A DNA stretch of 64,000 bases from assembly GCA_963749715.1 (NCBI GenBank), contig CAVVNR010000004.1:364610-428609 (forward strand), given 5' to 3'. This DNA comes from Roseiarcus sp963749715 (GTDB taxonomy: Bacteria; Pseudomonadota; Alphaproteobacteria; Rhizobiales; Beijerinckiaceae). Position 1 is the stretch's first letter, and the number at the start of each line of letters is the position of its first letter. The notes beneath the pieces are model-generated. The model worked only from the letters and a program-made list of their open reading frames with translations. It did not search any database and was not told where the DNA came from. Positions 29,169 to 38,405 of this stretch are shown here, one piece after another. The position numbers and the translations under genes were made by a program.

Positions 29169-31262
29169 TCAGCCGACGACGACGATATGCAGCCGGCGCG
29201 GTCCGTGGGCGCCGAGCAGCAGAGTTTGCTCGATGTCGGCCGAGCGCGAGGGGCCGGTGATGAAATTCACAGTGCGGGGCGCTGCACCCTTGCCATAGAC
29301 GGCCCGCAGCTTGGCGAACACGCTTTCAGGGTCGGAGAGGATCGCCTCGCCCGCCAGCACGACAATGTGGTTGTCGGCAAGGAAATTGAGGGTGGTCGGG
29401 TTATCCGCGCCGGAAACGAGCGCCAACGTGCCGGTCTCGGCAATTCCGGCAAAAGCGGCCGACACCGCGTTGACGTCGCGCCCGTCGGATGGCCCATGGA
29501 GGATCTCTAGCGAAGTTGCGCTCCACGGCATCGCGGCAAGGCGCGGATCGGCGCCCATGCGCAGCGTCGCCGGACAATTGTTGTCGCGCAGGAAACGCGC
29601 GATTTCGGCCGGCGCGTCCGCCCATGTCCCGACCTCGGCAAGGCTCGCCTGGGCGCGTTCCGCCTCGGCTTTGAAAGTCGCCAGCCGGGTCGGCGCGTCC
29701 CCCTGTCCGCGCTTAGGCGCGACGCCGGGCGGCGCCTCGGCGAGCCGCGTTTCGACCTCGAACCGGCGCGTCGCCTCGTCGCCATGAACCGCGAGCGAGC
29801 GGCGAATGCTGGCGAAGACGGCCTCGCGCGAGTTCATCGCACCGCCCCGCTCCGGCCTCGCCACTCGACTCTGGAACGTGGCCCCCTCAGGCGCCGCGAG
29901 ATCGCGATAGCGCGTCCAGCCGCCGGCGAACGGCAGCCAGGAGAAACGGCCTTTGCCGCGCCCGGCGAGGCGCAAGCCGCGCGCGGCGAGATCGGTCGCC
30001 AGCCGATAGAGCGTCGGACGGCAGGCGAAAAACGCCCAGAATCCCAGGCCATAGCGCAGCGGCGCCGGCGACAGACGGCGCTCGAATTCGCGCTCCCGCC
30101 AATGCCGCATCATGCTGGGCAGCGGAATGCGAACCGGGCAGACCTCTTCGCAGCGGCCGCAGAAGGTCGAGGCGTTGGGCAATTGTCCCCCCTCTGCGAC
30201 GCCGATGAGGGAAGGCGTCAGCACCGCGCCCATCGGCCCCGGATAGACCCAGCCGTAGGCATGCCCGCCGACGGCCTGATAGACCGGGCAATGGTTCATG
30301 CAAGCGCCGCAGCGGATGCAGCGCAGCATGTCCTCGAATTGCCCGCCAAGCATGGCCGAGCGGCCGTTGTCGAGAATGACGACGTGATAGGCTCGCGGAC
30401 CGTCGGGGTCGCCTGGCCGGCGCGGCCCGGTCGACAGCGTGGTGTAGACCGAGGCGTCCTGGCCGGTCGCCGAGCGCGATAGCACCCGCAGGAGCTGCGC
30501 CGCGTCTTCGAGCGTCGGCACGATTTTTTCGATCGAGGCGATGACGATGTGCGCCTGGGGCAGGATTTGCGTCAGATCGCCGTTGCCCTCGTTGGTGACA
30601 ATGATCGATGTTCCGGTTTCAGCGACGAGGAAGTTCGCGCCGGTGATGCCGGCGTCGGCGGCCAGGAACTTGGCGCGCAGCACCTGGCGCGCCTCGCCCA
30701 GCAACTGCTCGGGCTCGGCGAGACTGCGATCGGGCGGCAGATCGCGATGCGCCTTGCGGAATTCCCGCTCGACGTCCTCCTTGGTGACGTGGATCGCCGG
30801 CGCGATGATGTGGGAAGGCGCTTCGCCACGCAATTGAATGATGTATTCGCCGAGGTCGGTTTCAACCGCCTCGATTCCCGCCGCCTCCAGGGCGTGATTG
30901 AGCCCGATCTCCTCGGCGATCATCGACTTGCCCTTGGTGACGCTCTTCGCGCCCATCGATTTGCAAAGGTCGAGGATGATCGTGCGCGCCTCGTCGGCGT
31001 CCTGCGCGTAGTGGACCACGCCGCCGCTCTCGCGAACCTTGCGCTCGTAGGCTTCGAGATAGAGGTCGAGATGAGCGAGCGTGTGATCCTTGATCGCGCG
31101 AGCGCTGTCGCGCAGCGCGTCGAATTCGGGAAGCCGGGCCACGGCCGCGGCACGCCGCCCGACAAAATTGCGGGCATGGTGGAGCGCGCCCTGCAGGCGC
31201 GCGTCGGTCAGCGCCTCGTGCACGTTGTCCTTGAACTTGGCCGAGGTCGCGACCGCGGTCAT
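29169..31262 (-). CDS. lutB-lutC: LutB-LutC lactate utilisation proteins in one reading frame
   Basis: Residues 1-~475 are LutB: an LUD domain (TKGKSMIAEEIGLNHALEAA) followed by two ferredoxin-type clusters, CIRCGACMNHCPVY and CGRCEEVCPVRIPL. Residues ~479-697 are LutC, a second LUD domain starting MNSREAVFASIRRSL and ending GAHGPRRLHIVVVG. They are normally separate proteins of the LutABC L-lactate dehydrogenase complex, which feeds electrons from lactate to the membrane chain. The joint (around 29834-29840) is in frame without a stop, so this is a natural fusion or the loss of a stop by an indel. It overlaps lutA by 4 nt. Confidence 0.88.
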   Translation of the reverse strand: MTAVATSAKFKDNVHEALTDARLQGALHHARNFVGRRAAAVARLPEFDALRDSARAIKDHTLAHLDLYLEAYERKVRESGGVVHYAQDADEARTIILDLCKSMGAKSVTKGKSMIAEEIGLNHALEAAGIEAVETDLGEYIIQLRGEAPSHIIAPAIHVTKEDVEREFRKAHRDLPPDRSLAEPEQLLGEARQVLRAKFLAADAGITGANFLVAETGTSIIVTNEGNGDLTQILPQAHIVIASIEKIVPTLEDAAQLLRVLSRSATGQDASVYTTLSTGPRRPGDPDGPRAYHVVILDNGRSAMLGGQFEDMLRCIRCGACMNHCPVYQAVGGHAYGWVYPGPMGAVLTPSLIGVAEGGQLPNASTFCGRCEEVCPVRIPLPSMMRHWREREFERRLSPAPLRYGLGFWAFFACRPTLYRLATDLAARGLRLAGRGKGRFSWLPFAGGWTRYRDLAAPEGATFQSRVARPERGGAMNSREAVFASIRRSLAVHGDEATRRFEVETRLAEAPPGVAPKRGQGDAPTRLATFKAEAERAQASLAEVGTWADAPAEIARFLRDNNCPATLRMGADPRLAAMPWSATSLEILHGPSDGRDVNAVSAAFAGIAETGTLALVSGADNPTTLNFLADNHIVVLAGEAILSDPESVFAKLRAVYGKGAAPRTVNFITGPSRSADIEQTLLLGAHGPRRLHIVVVG

Positions 31263-32065
31263 CGGGCGCGCTCGCTTTGGCTTTCGCCGATCGCCGGCCC
31301 GTCCGCCATGCCGGCCAGAATCTCAGCCACATGGCGCGCCTTGACGGCTGATCCCTCGCGCTGAAGCTTGCCCGCCATGTTCAAGAGGCAACCGAGATCG
31401 CCGGCGAGCACGGTGTCGGCATTTGCGGCGCGAATGTCTTGGGCCTTGCGCGAGACGATCGCGTTCGAGAGTTCGCCGTATTTGGCGGCGAACAGGCCGC
31501 CGAAGCCGCAGCAGATTTCTGCTTCGTCGAGCTCTATCAGAGTCAGGCCTTCGACCCCCGCCAGGAGGCGCCGCGGCTGCGCCTTGACGCCGAGCTCGCG
31601 CAATCCGGCGCAAGAATCGTGATAGGCGACCGTTCCGGCGTAGCGCGCGGCCACCTTCTGGACGCCGAGCACATCGACCAGGAAACTGACGAGTTCGTGC
31701 GTCCTTTCCGCGAACCGCACGGCCCGCGCCGAGACGTCAGGCTCGCCCGCGAACAGGTCGGGATAGTGCTTAGCCAGCATGCCGGCGCACGAGCCGCTCG
31801 GGACCACAATGTAGTCGCACTCCTCGAATGCGTCGATCGCCTGCCGGGCCAATGTTTTTGCGCTCGCGCGGTCGCCGGAATTATACGCCGGCTGGCCACA
31901 GCAGGTCTGGCTCGGAATGATCACCTTGCAGCCGGCGTCCTCCAGAAGCTTGACCGCCGCGAAGCCGACGCTCGGCCGGATGATGTCGACGAGGCAGGTG
32001 ACGAACAGCCCGACTCGGGGCTGAGAGGTCCGGGTCGGACCGGCGGTGGCCGGCGTCGCGTTCAT
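31259..32065 (-). CDS. lutA: LutA iron-sulfur subunit of L-lactate dehydrogenase
   Basis: A 268-residue CCG-domain protein (YkgE/LutA). Two Cys-rich repeats, SQTCCGQPAYNSG with SGSCAGML and AEICCGFGGLF with GDLGCLLNMAG, bind the non-canonical [4Fe-4S] cluster. The opening RVGLFVTCLVDIIRP matches the family N terminus. ATG 32065 and ATG 32077 are both possible starts. It is the first gene of lutA-lutBC, overlapping lutB by 4 nt, and diverges from pncB. Confidence 0.93.
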   Translation of the reverse strand: MNATPATAGPTRTSQPRVGLFVTCLVDIIRPSVGFAAVKLLEDAGCKVIIPSQTCCGQPAYNSGDRASAKTLARQAIDAFEECDYIVVPSGSCAGMLAKHYPDLFAGEPDVSARAVRFAERTHELVSFLVDVLGVQKVAARYAGTVAYHDSCAGLRELGVKAQPRRLLAGVEGLTLIELDEAEICCGFGGLFAAKYGELSNAIVSRKAQDIRAANADTVLAGDLGCLLNMAGKLQREGSAVKARHVAEILAGMADGPAIGESQSERAR

Positions 32066-32137
32066 GCCGATCTGCATCCTTGGCCGTCGGGGCGGGGCGC
32101 TCTTGTCGCTCAGCCTGCGCGTCCTTAAGGTCGCATA

Positions 32138-33451
32138 ATGGCCACGGATATCGCAACCCGCGTCTATAATCATGCGTTTCGCATCGATCCGGCGATCCGC
32201 ACGCTGCTCGACACCGACTTCTACAAGCTTTTGATGCTCCAGATGATCTGGAAGATGCACCCGAAGCGCCAGGTGACTTTCCAGCTCATCAACCGGACGA
32301 CTTCGGTGAGGCTCGCGGATTTCGTCGATGAGCGCGAGCTGACCGACCAACTCGATCATGCGCGCATGTTGCGACTGGCCAAGAACGAGCTGATCTGGCT
32401 CGCCGGCAACACCTTCTACGGCACGCAGCATATTTTCGAGCCCGCCTTCATGGAGTGGCTCGCCACGTTTCAGTTGCCCGAATACGAGCTTACCCGGCGC
32501 GGCGGTCAGTACGAGCTGCGCTTCGCCGGTCCATGGACCGGGACGACGATGTGGGAGATTCCTGCTCTCGCCATCATCAATGAGCTCAGGGCCCGCGCGG
32601 CGATGCGCGGCATGAGCCGCTTCGATCTCGACGTGCTCTACGCCCGCGCCAAGGCCAAGCTGTGGTCGAAGGTGGAGCGGCTGCGCATTCTCGAGCGCGA
32701 GGGGCCGGTCAGGGTGTCGGATTTCGGCACCCGCCGGCGCCACAGCTTTCTCTGGCACCGCTGGTGCGTCGAGGCCATGCAGGAGGGACTCGGCGAGAGT
32801 TTCATCGGCACCTCGAATGTCAAGCACGCGATGGACACCGGCCTCGAGGCGATCGGCACCAACGCCCATGAGCTGCCGATGGTCTATGCCGCGATCGCCG
32901 GCGATGACGAGGAGCTGCTCGAGGCGCCCTACAAGGTGCTTAAGGACTGGGCGAAGATGTATGGCGGCAATCTGCTGGTCGTGCTGCCGGACTGCTTCGG
33001 CACCACCTCGTTCCTTCGCAACGCGCCCGACTGGGTGGCGGACTGGAAAGGCGCGCGGCCGGATTCGAAGCTGCCGATCGCCGGCGCGCGCGAGCTCATC
33101 GATTGGTGGAAGCGACGAGGCCGCGATCCGAGGGAAAAGCTGATCGTGCTGTCCGATGCAATGGATGTGGATTCGATCGAGGAATCGGTTCGCGCGCTCA
33201 GGGGCCAGGTCAACCTGTCGTTTGGCTGGGGCACCAACCTCACCAACGATTTCGTCGGCTGCGCGCCAGCAGGCGTCGACGGCCAGCTCAAGGCGATCTC
33301 TCTTGTCTGCAAGGTGGTGGAGGCGGACGGGCGTCCGGCGGTCAAGCTCTCCGACAATCCGAACAAGGTGCTCGGACCGCCGGACGAGGTCGAGCGCTAC
33401 CGGCGCATCTTCGGGTTGGCCGGCATGAAGGCGGAGCCCGTGGTAGTCTAG
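32138..33451 (+). CDS. pncB: Nicotinate phosphoribosyltransferase
   Basis: A 437-residue PncB, converting nicotinate and PRPP to nicotinate mononucleotide in NAD salvage. Family blocks include LLDTDFYKLLMLQMIWKMHP (residues ~22-41), FGTRRRHSFLWHRWCVEAM, SNVKHAMDTGLEAIGTNAHE with the autophosphorylated-His region, and FGWGTNLTNDF for the phosphoribosyl site. Length is as expected. It diverges from lutA with a 72-bp gap and is followed 29 nt later by glcD. Confidence 0.97.
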   Translation: MATDIATRVYNHAFRIDPAIRTLLDTDFYKLLMLQMIWKMHPKRQVTFQLINRTTSVRLADFVDERELTDQLDHARMLRLAKNELIWLAGNTFYGTQHIFEPAFMEWLATFQLPEYELTRRGGQYELRFAGPWTGTTMWEIPALAIINELRARAAMRGMSRFDLDVLYARAKAKLWSKVERLRILEREGPVRVSDFGTRRRHSFLWHRWCVEAMQEGLGESFIGTSNVKHAMDTGLEAIGTNAHELPMVYAAIAGDDEELLEAPYKVLKDWAKMYGGNLLVVLPDCFGTTSFLRNAPDWVADWKGARPDSKLPIAGARELIDWWKRRGRDPREKLIVLSDAMDVDSIEESVRALRGQVNLSFGWGTNLTNDFVGCAPAGVDGQLKAISLVCKVVEADGRPAVKLSDNPNKVLGPPDEVERYRRIFGLAGMKAEPVVV

Positions 33452-33480
33452 GGTCAAAACCGACGCATAGTGAGGAGGTC

Positions 33481-34915
33481 ATGTCCCACATCGCCTTTCC
33501 GCGTCTAGACGAGACGATCCTTTCGCGCCGCGCCGCGATCGTGGAGCGGCTCGCGGCGATTCTTCCGCCCGAATGCCTCATAGCCGACGAATCCGGCCGG
33601 CGCGCCTTCGAGACCGACGCGCTCACCGCCTATCGCCGCCTGCCGCTCGCGGTGGCGCTGCCGCGCTCGACCGAGGAGGTTCAGCGCGTCATGCGGCTCT
33701 GCCGGGACGAGAAGGTCAATGTCGTGCCGCGCGGCGCCGGAACCTCGCTCTCGGGCGGCGCGATCCCGCAGGAAGATGCGGTCGTCATCGCGCTGACCAA
33801 GATGAGCCGCATCCTCGAGATCAACCTTGCCGACCGCCTGGCGAGGGTCGAAGCGGGTGTGACCAATCTCGCGATCTCGGAGGCGGTCGGGCCTGAAGGC
33901 TTCTTTTACGCCCCCGATCCGTCCTCCCAGCTCGCCTGCACGATCGGGGGCAACATCGCGATGAACTCGGGCGGCGCCCATTGCCTCAAATACGGCGTCA
34001 CCACCAACAACCTCCTCGGCGTCCGCCTCGTCACCCCGGACGGCGAGATCTTCGACATCGGCGGCGAAGCGATGGACGCGCCCGGCTATGACCTGCTCGG
34101 CCTCGTCTGCGGCTCCGAGGGCCAGCTTGGGATCGTGACCGAGGCGATCGTGCGCCTCATTCCCTCGCCCGAGGGGGCGCGGCCGGTCCTGTTCGGCTTC
34201 GATTCGGTCGAGGAAGCGAGCCGGTGCGTCGCGGCGATCATCGGCGCGGGCATCGTTCCGGTGGCGATGGAATACCTGGACAAGCCCGCGATCCACATCT
34301 GCGAGAATTTCGCCCACGCCGGTTATCCGCTCGATGTCGAGGCGATGCTGATCATCGAGGTCGAGGGCTCGGACGCCGAGATGGGGGCGATGCTGGCCAG
34401 GATCGGCGCCATCGCCAAAGCGCATAATGTGCGCACCGCACGCGAATCGATGTCGGCGATGGAAAGCGCCCAGATCTGGAAGGGTCGCAAGTCGGCGTTC
34501 GGCGCGACCGGCCGGGTCGCCGATTATATCTGCATGGACGGCACGGTGCCGACCAGCCGCCTGCCGGAGGCGCTTCAGGCGCACCGGCGAGATCTGCGCC
34601 TCGTTCGGACTTCGCGTCGCCAACGTCTTTCACGCCGGCGACGGCAACATGCATCCGCTGATCCTCTACAACGTCAACGACGATCAGGAGCGGGTCAAAG
34701 CCGAGGAGGCGGGCGCGGCCATTCTCGAAATGTGCGTCGAGCTCGGCGGCTGCCTCACCGGCGAGCACGGGGTCGGCATCGAGAAGCGCGAGCTGATGGG
34801 ACGCCAATTCAGCGACGTCGAGCTTGCGCAGCAGAAGCGGGTGCGCGCCGCGTTCGATCCCGAAGGGCGGCTCAATCCGGCCAAGGTGTTTCCGCTGGGC
34901 GAGCGCGCCGCATGA
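33481..34915 (+). CDS. glcD: Glycolate oxidase FAD-linked subunit GlcD, with a frameshift
   Basis: An FAD-binding PCMH-type oxidoreductase that oxidises glycolate (or D-lactate) to glyoxylate within GlcDEF. The FAD domain shows VVPRGAGTSLSGGAIP (residues ~81-96), YAPDPSSQLACTIGGNIAMN and LVCGSEGQLGIVTEA. The FAD-oxidase C domain continues in another frame with NVFHAGDGNMHPLILYN and GCLTGEHGVGIEKRELMG. Removing one A from CTTCAGGCGC near 34576 restores RRTGEICASFGLRVAN. The start has a GTGAGGAGG site. Its stop overlaps glcE (ATGA). Confidence 0.92.
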
Positions 34916-36096
34916 GCGAGGCGCTCAAGCCCGAGCGCGAGGCCGACGTGGTCGAGGCGGTTCTTGCGGCGCGGATCGATCGGGCGAAGCTCGACATCGC
35001 CGGCGCCGGCGCGATGGCGGGCCTCGGGCGCCCATGCGAAGGCAAGCGCCGGCTGTCGACCGCGGCGATGTCGGGCATCGTTTTCCACGCGCCGGCCGAA
35101 ATGACGCTCTGCGCCAGGGCCGGCACGCCGCTCGCGGCGATCGAGGCGGCGATCGCCGAACACGGTCAGATGCTGCCGTTCGAGCCGATGCGCCCGCGGG
35201 CGCTCTGGGGCGGAGCCGCCGAGCCGACGCTCGGCGGCATGGTCGCGACCAACCTTTCAGGCCCGCGCCGGCCGAGCGCCGGGGCGGTGCGTGACGGCGT
35301 TCTCGGCTTGAAGCTGGTCAACGGCCTTGGCCAGATCATCCGCTGCGGCGGGCGGGTGACGAAGAACGTCACCGGCCTCGATCTCACCAAGCTCAATTGC
35401 GGCGCCCACGGCACGCTCGGCGTGATCACCGAGGCGACGATCAAGCTCTCCCCGCGGCCGGAGGCCGAAACCACGCTCGTCATGCCGGACCTTGACGAAT
35501 CGAGGGCGCTTGACGCCATGACCAGCGGCTTAGGCTCGCCCTACGGCGTCAGCGGCGCGGCCTGGCTCGCCCCAGGCATGGGGCGCGCCTATTCGCGCAC
35601 GGCCCTGCGCCTCGAAGGCTTCGCCGACGCGGTCGACGATCGCGCCGGGCGGCTCGCTGCGCTGATCGGTGAGTTCGGCCGCGCCGACTGGGTGGCGGGG
35701 GAGGAGTTGGCGGCGCTCTGGCGCTCGGTCCGCGACGCCGAATTCATCGCCGCGCCGCGCGATCGCGCCGTCTGGCGGGTGAGCCTCGCTCCCTCGCGGG
35801 CGGCGCCCTTCGTAGCCGGCCTCGGCGCGACCGCGCTCGCCCGTTTTTACGACTGGGGCGGCGGCCTCGTCTGGGTCGCGACCGCGGCGAGCGAAACCGC
35901 GGCGACAGCGGTTCGCCGCGCGGTCGCATCGGCCAAAGGCCACGCGACGCTGATTCGCGCGCCCGATGCGCTCCGCTCCGCCGTCGACGTCTTCGAGCCG
36001 CCGTCCGCCCTGGGCCTGACGGTCAGCCGCCGCGTCAAGCAAAGCTTCGACCCGGACGGCGTGCTAAATTTCGGCCGAATGTACGAAGGTATTTGA
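34912..36096 (+). CDS. glcE: Glycolate oxidase subunit GlcE
   Basis: A 394-residue FAD-binding subunit of glycolate oxidase. It has the abridged PCMH domain of GlcE: LDIAGAGAMAGLGRP, LGGMVATNLSGPRRPSAGAV (residues ~110-129), GGRVTKNVTGLDLTKLNCGA and GTLGVITEATIKL. The C terminus closes with VKQSFDPDGVLNFGRMYEG, where Asp and Pro of the family DPxxxLNPG region are kept in a modified form. It overlaps glcD by 4 nt and precedes glcF. Confidence 0.95.
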   Translation: MSEALKPEREADVVEAVLAARIDRAKLDIAGAGAMAGLGRPCEGKRRLSTAAMSGIVFHAPAEMTLCARAGTPLAAIEAAIAEHGQMLPFEPMRPRALWGGAAEPTLGGMVATNLSGPRRPSAGAVRDGVLGLKLVNGLGQIIRCGGRVTKNVTGLDLTKLNCGAHGTLGVITEATIKLSPRPEAETTLVMPDLDESRALDAMTSGLGSPYGVSGAAWLAPGMGRAYSRTALRLEGFADAVDDRAGRLAALIGEFGRADWVAGEELAALWRSVRDAEFIAAPRDRAVWRVSLAPSRAAPFVAGLGATALARFYDWGGGLVWVATAASETAATAVRRAVASAKGHATLIRAPDALRSAVDVFEPPSALGLTVSRRVKQSFDPDGVLNFGRMYEGI

Positions 36097-36130
36097 GGAC
36101 TGCCGCGCCCCCTCGACCGCGCTGACGCGC

Positions 36131-36205
36131 GGTCCCCCTCCCCCGCCGCTTCGCGGCAAGGGAGGATTCAGCCTATACTCCCCTGCGCAGCGGGGGAGGG
36201 GGACC
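36131..36205. repeat. 75-bp palindromic repeat between glcE and glcF
   Basis: GGTCCCCCTCCCCCGC at 36131-36146 and its exact complement at 36190-36205 enclose a second small stem (CGCCGCTTCGCGGC) and GGGAGGATT. A short palindrome CCATGCGAAGCATGG follows. Elements of this GGTCCCCCTCCC type are widespread between genes in Hyphomicrobiales. It interrupts the glcE-glcF spacing and may affect downstream expression. Confidence 0.75.
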
Positions 36206-36278
36206 ATGCGAAGCATGGTGGTGGGGGCGCGGGACGCGGCACAAAATCGAGGTTGACACGCCAGGTTCGGAGCCCCGC

Positions 36279-37584
36279 TTGCAGACCCAGTTCAGCCCCG
36301 AAGCGCTCGCCGATCCGCACATCCGCGAACTCGAAGGCATTCTGCGCTCGTGCGTGCATTGCGGCTTCTGCACCGCGACCTGCCCGACCTATGTCACGCT
36401 TGGCGACGAGCGCGACAGCCCGCGCGGGCGCATCTACCTCATCAAGGACCTGCTCGAGACCGGCCGCAAGATCGAGGCCGAGGACGTCTGGCCGATCGAC
36501 CATTGCCTGTCCTGCCTCTCCTGCGTGACCACCTGTCCTTCGGGCGTCGATTACCGCCGGCTCGTCGATGATGCGCGGGTCAGGATCGAGGACAGCTACC
36601 GCCGTCCGCTCGTTGACCGGCTCATGCGCGGCGCGCTCGTCAGGCTCATCCCTTCGCGAGCGGCCTTCCGCGCCGCGCTGAGGCTGGCCGCGCTCGGACA
36701 GCTTTTCAAGCCGGCGCTGCGCGGCCTGCCCGGGATCGGGCCGAAGGTCGAGGCGATGCTGGCGCTCGCTCCGGCGTCGCTTCCCCCGCCGGGACCAGCC
36801 GAAAAGCCGGGCGTTTATCCGGCCGGCGCCGAGGGCAAGCGGCGGCGCATGGCGCTGCTTGGCGGCTGCGCCGAGGCTGTCCTCGCGCCTCACATCCACG
36901 CGGCGACCATCCGCCTCCTGAACCGCGCCGGGATCGACGTGGTCATTCCGAACGGCGAGGGCTGCTGCGGCTCGCTCGCCCACCACATGGGCGCAGAGGA
37001 GCGCGCGCTCGCCCAGGCGCGCGCCGACATCGACGCCTGGACGCGCGAGATCGAGGGCCAAGGCCTGGAGGCGATCGTCGTCACCGCCTCGGGCTGCGGC
37101 GCGACGATCAAGGACTATGGCTACATGCTCCGCGATGATCCGGCCTATGCGAAGAAGGCCGCCCGCGTCGCCGCGCTCGCCAGGGACGTCTCCGAGGTCG
37201 CGGGCGCGCTCGACCTCGAATTCAAGGCCCCGCGGCGCCTCGCCGTCGCCTATCACGCCGCCTGCTCGCTCCAGCATGCGCAGAAGATCGTCGATCAGCC
37301 GAAGGCGCTGCTCAGGCGCGCCGGGTTCGACGTCCGCTCGATCCCCGAAGCGCACCTCTGCTGCGGCTCGGCCGGGACCTACAACATCCTGCAGCCCGCG
37401 ATCGCCAAGGCGTTGCGCGACCGCAAGGTCGCCAACATCGCCCGGGTGAGGCCCGATGTGATCGCGGCCGGCAACATCGGCTGCCTGACGCAAATCGGCT
37501 TCGGCGACCGCAACGCCAGTCGTGCACAGCGTCGAGCTGCTCGATTGGGCGAGCGGCGGCCCCGCGCCGGCGGGGTTGGCTTGA
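36279..37584 (+). CDS. glcF: Glycolate oxidase iron-sulfur subunit GlcF, frameshifted near the end
   Basis: The Fe-S electron-transfer subunit of GlcDEF. Two 4Fe-4S motifs, CVHCGFCTATCPTY and CLSCLSCVTTCPSGVDY, are followed by two CCG domains (NGEGCCGSLAHHMG, EAHLCCGSAGTYNI). The start is TTG 36279 (MQTQFSPEALADPHIRELEG). Around 37510 the frame shifts by one base; the expected ending VVHSVELLDWASGGPAPAGLA lies in the other frame and stops at 37582-37584. The uncorrected frame runs on to 37592 with Arg-rich nonsense. Confidence 0.92.
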
Positions 37585-37613
37585 CGGGCTAAGACGTTAG
37601 AGATCACGCGCAT

Positions 37614-37706
37614 ACGTCGTTGCGAGCGGAAGCGAAGCAAACCAGAGCCAACCCCGCTTCTCTACGAACTCTCGATTGCTTCGTCGCTTCGCTTCTTGCA
37701 ATGACG
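37614..37706. repeat. Diverged copy of the GTCATTGCGAG palindromic repeat
   Basis: The left arm ACGTCGTTGCGAGCGGAAGC and the right arm ending TTCTTGCAATGACG are complementary with several mismatches, and both resemble the 9739-9838 element. It lies between glcF and the DUF2461 gene. Confidence 0.65.
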
Positions 37707-37724
37707 GGTCTGGGGGTGAGCAAA

Positions 37725-38405
37725 ATGAGTTTCCAAGGCTTCGGCCCGAAGGCGCTGCCGTTCTTCAAGGCGCTCGCGTTCCATCAGAGTCGGGAGTGGT
37801 TCGAGGCGAACCGCTCGACCTACGAGACTGCCGTGAAGGGACCGCTGGGCGATCTGGTCGAGGATGTAACGGAGCGGCTCAGACGAGCCAAAGTCCCGAT
37901 CAAGGGCAGCGGCAAGTCGTCAGTGTTCCGCATCCATCGCGACGTACGCTTTTCCAGCAACAAGGACCCCTACAAGACCAACGCGGGCGTCGCGCTGACG
38001 CGCTCCGGCGGTAAGGGCGATCCCGGCGTCCTCTACTTCCACCTGTCGCCGGAGGAATGCTTCTTCGCCGCCGGTTTCTACATGCCTGAGCCGGATCAGC
38101 TCGGCCGGCTGAGAGGCGCAGCGGCTCGAGCGCCCAAGGCGTTCAAGACGATGACGGCGAAGCTTAAGAAGGCGGGCCTCGCCTTATCCGCCGAGGATGC
38201 GCTCAAGCGCGCGCCGCGCGGCTTCGAGGCCATCGACGATCCGGAGATCGCCAGCGCGATCCGGCTCAAGAGCCTTATCTGCCTGCGCCCGGTGGCCGCA
38301 GCCACCATCGCCTCGCCGGCGCTCGCTGACGACTTCTGCGCTTTCGCGCGCGATGCGCTGCCGCTGCTCAAATGGGGCTGGGACGCGCTCGCGGATTCGC
38401 GTTAG
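37725..38405 (+). CDS. DUF2461 (TIGR02453) family protein
   Basis: A 226-residue protein opening MSFQGFGPKALPFFKALAFH and containing NRSTYETAVKGPLGDLVED, RIHRDVRFSSNKDPYKTNAG (residues ~72-91) and YFHLSPEECFFAAGFYMP. These are the hallmarks of DUF2461, a single-domain family of unknown function found across bacteria and fungi. The ATG at 37725 is chosen over longer frames that begin inside the upstream repeat. Its end overlaps the convergent oxidoreductase stop by 4 nt. Confidence 0.88.
   Translation: MSFQGFGPKALPFFKALAFHQSREWFEANRSTYETAVKGPLGDLVEDVTERLRRAKVPIKGSGKSSVFRIHRDVRFSSNKDPYKTNAGVALTRSGGKGDPGVLYFHLSPEECFFAAGFYMPEPDQLGRLRGAAARAPKAFKTMTAKLKKAGLALSAEDALKRAPRGFEAIDDPEIASAIRLKSLICLRPVAAATIASPALADDFCAFARDALPLLKWGWDALADSR

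Noticed and set aside
31259..33457. Long minus-strand frame covering lutA and all of pncB
   Set aside because: Only the last 268 residues are LutA; the upstream part is the antisense shadow of pncB.
33103..36096. A 997-codon frame spanning glcD and glcE
   Set aside because: It is an artefact: the glcD 5' part and glcE happen to share a frame after the glcD frameshift; the ~110 residues between are Arg-rich nonsense.
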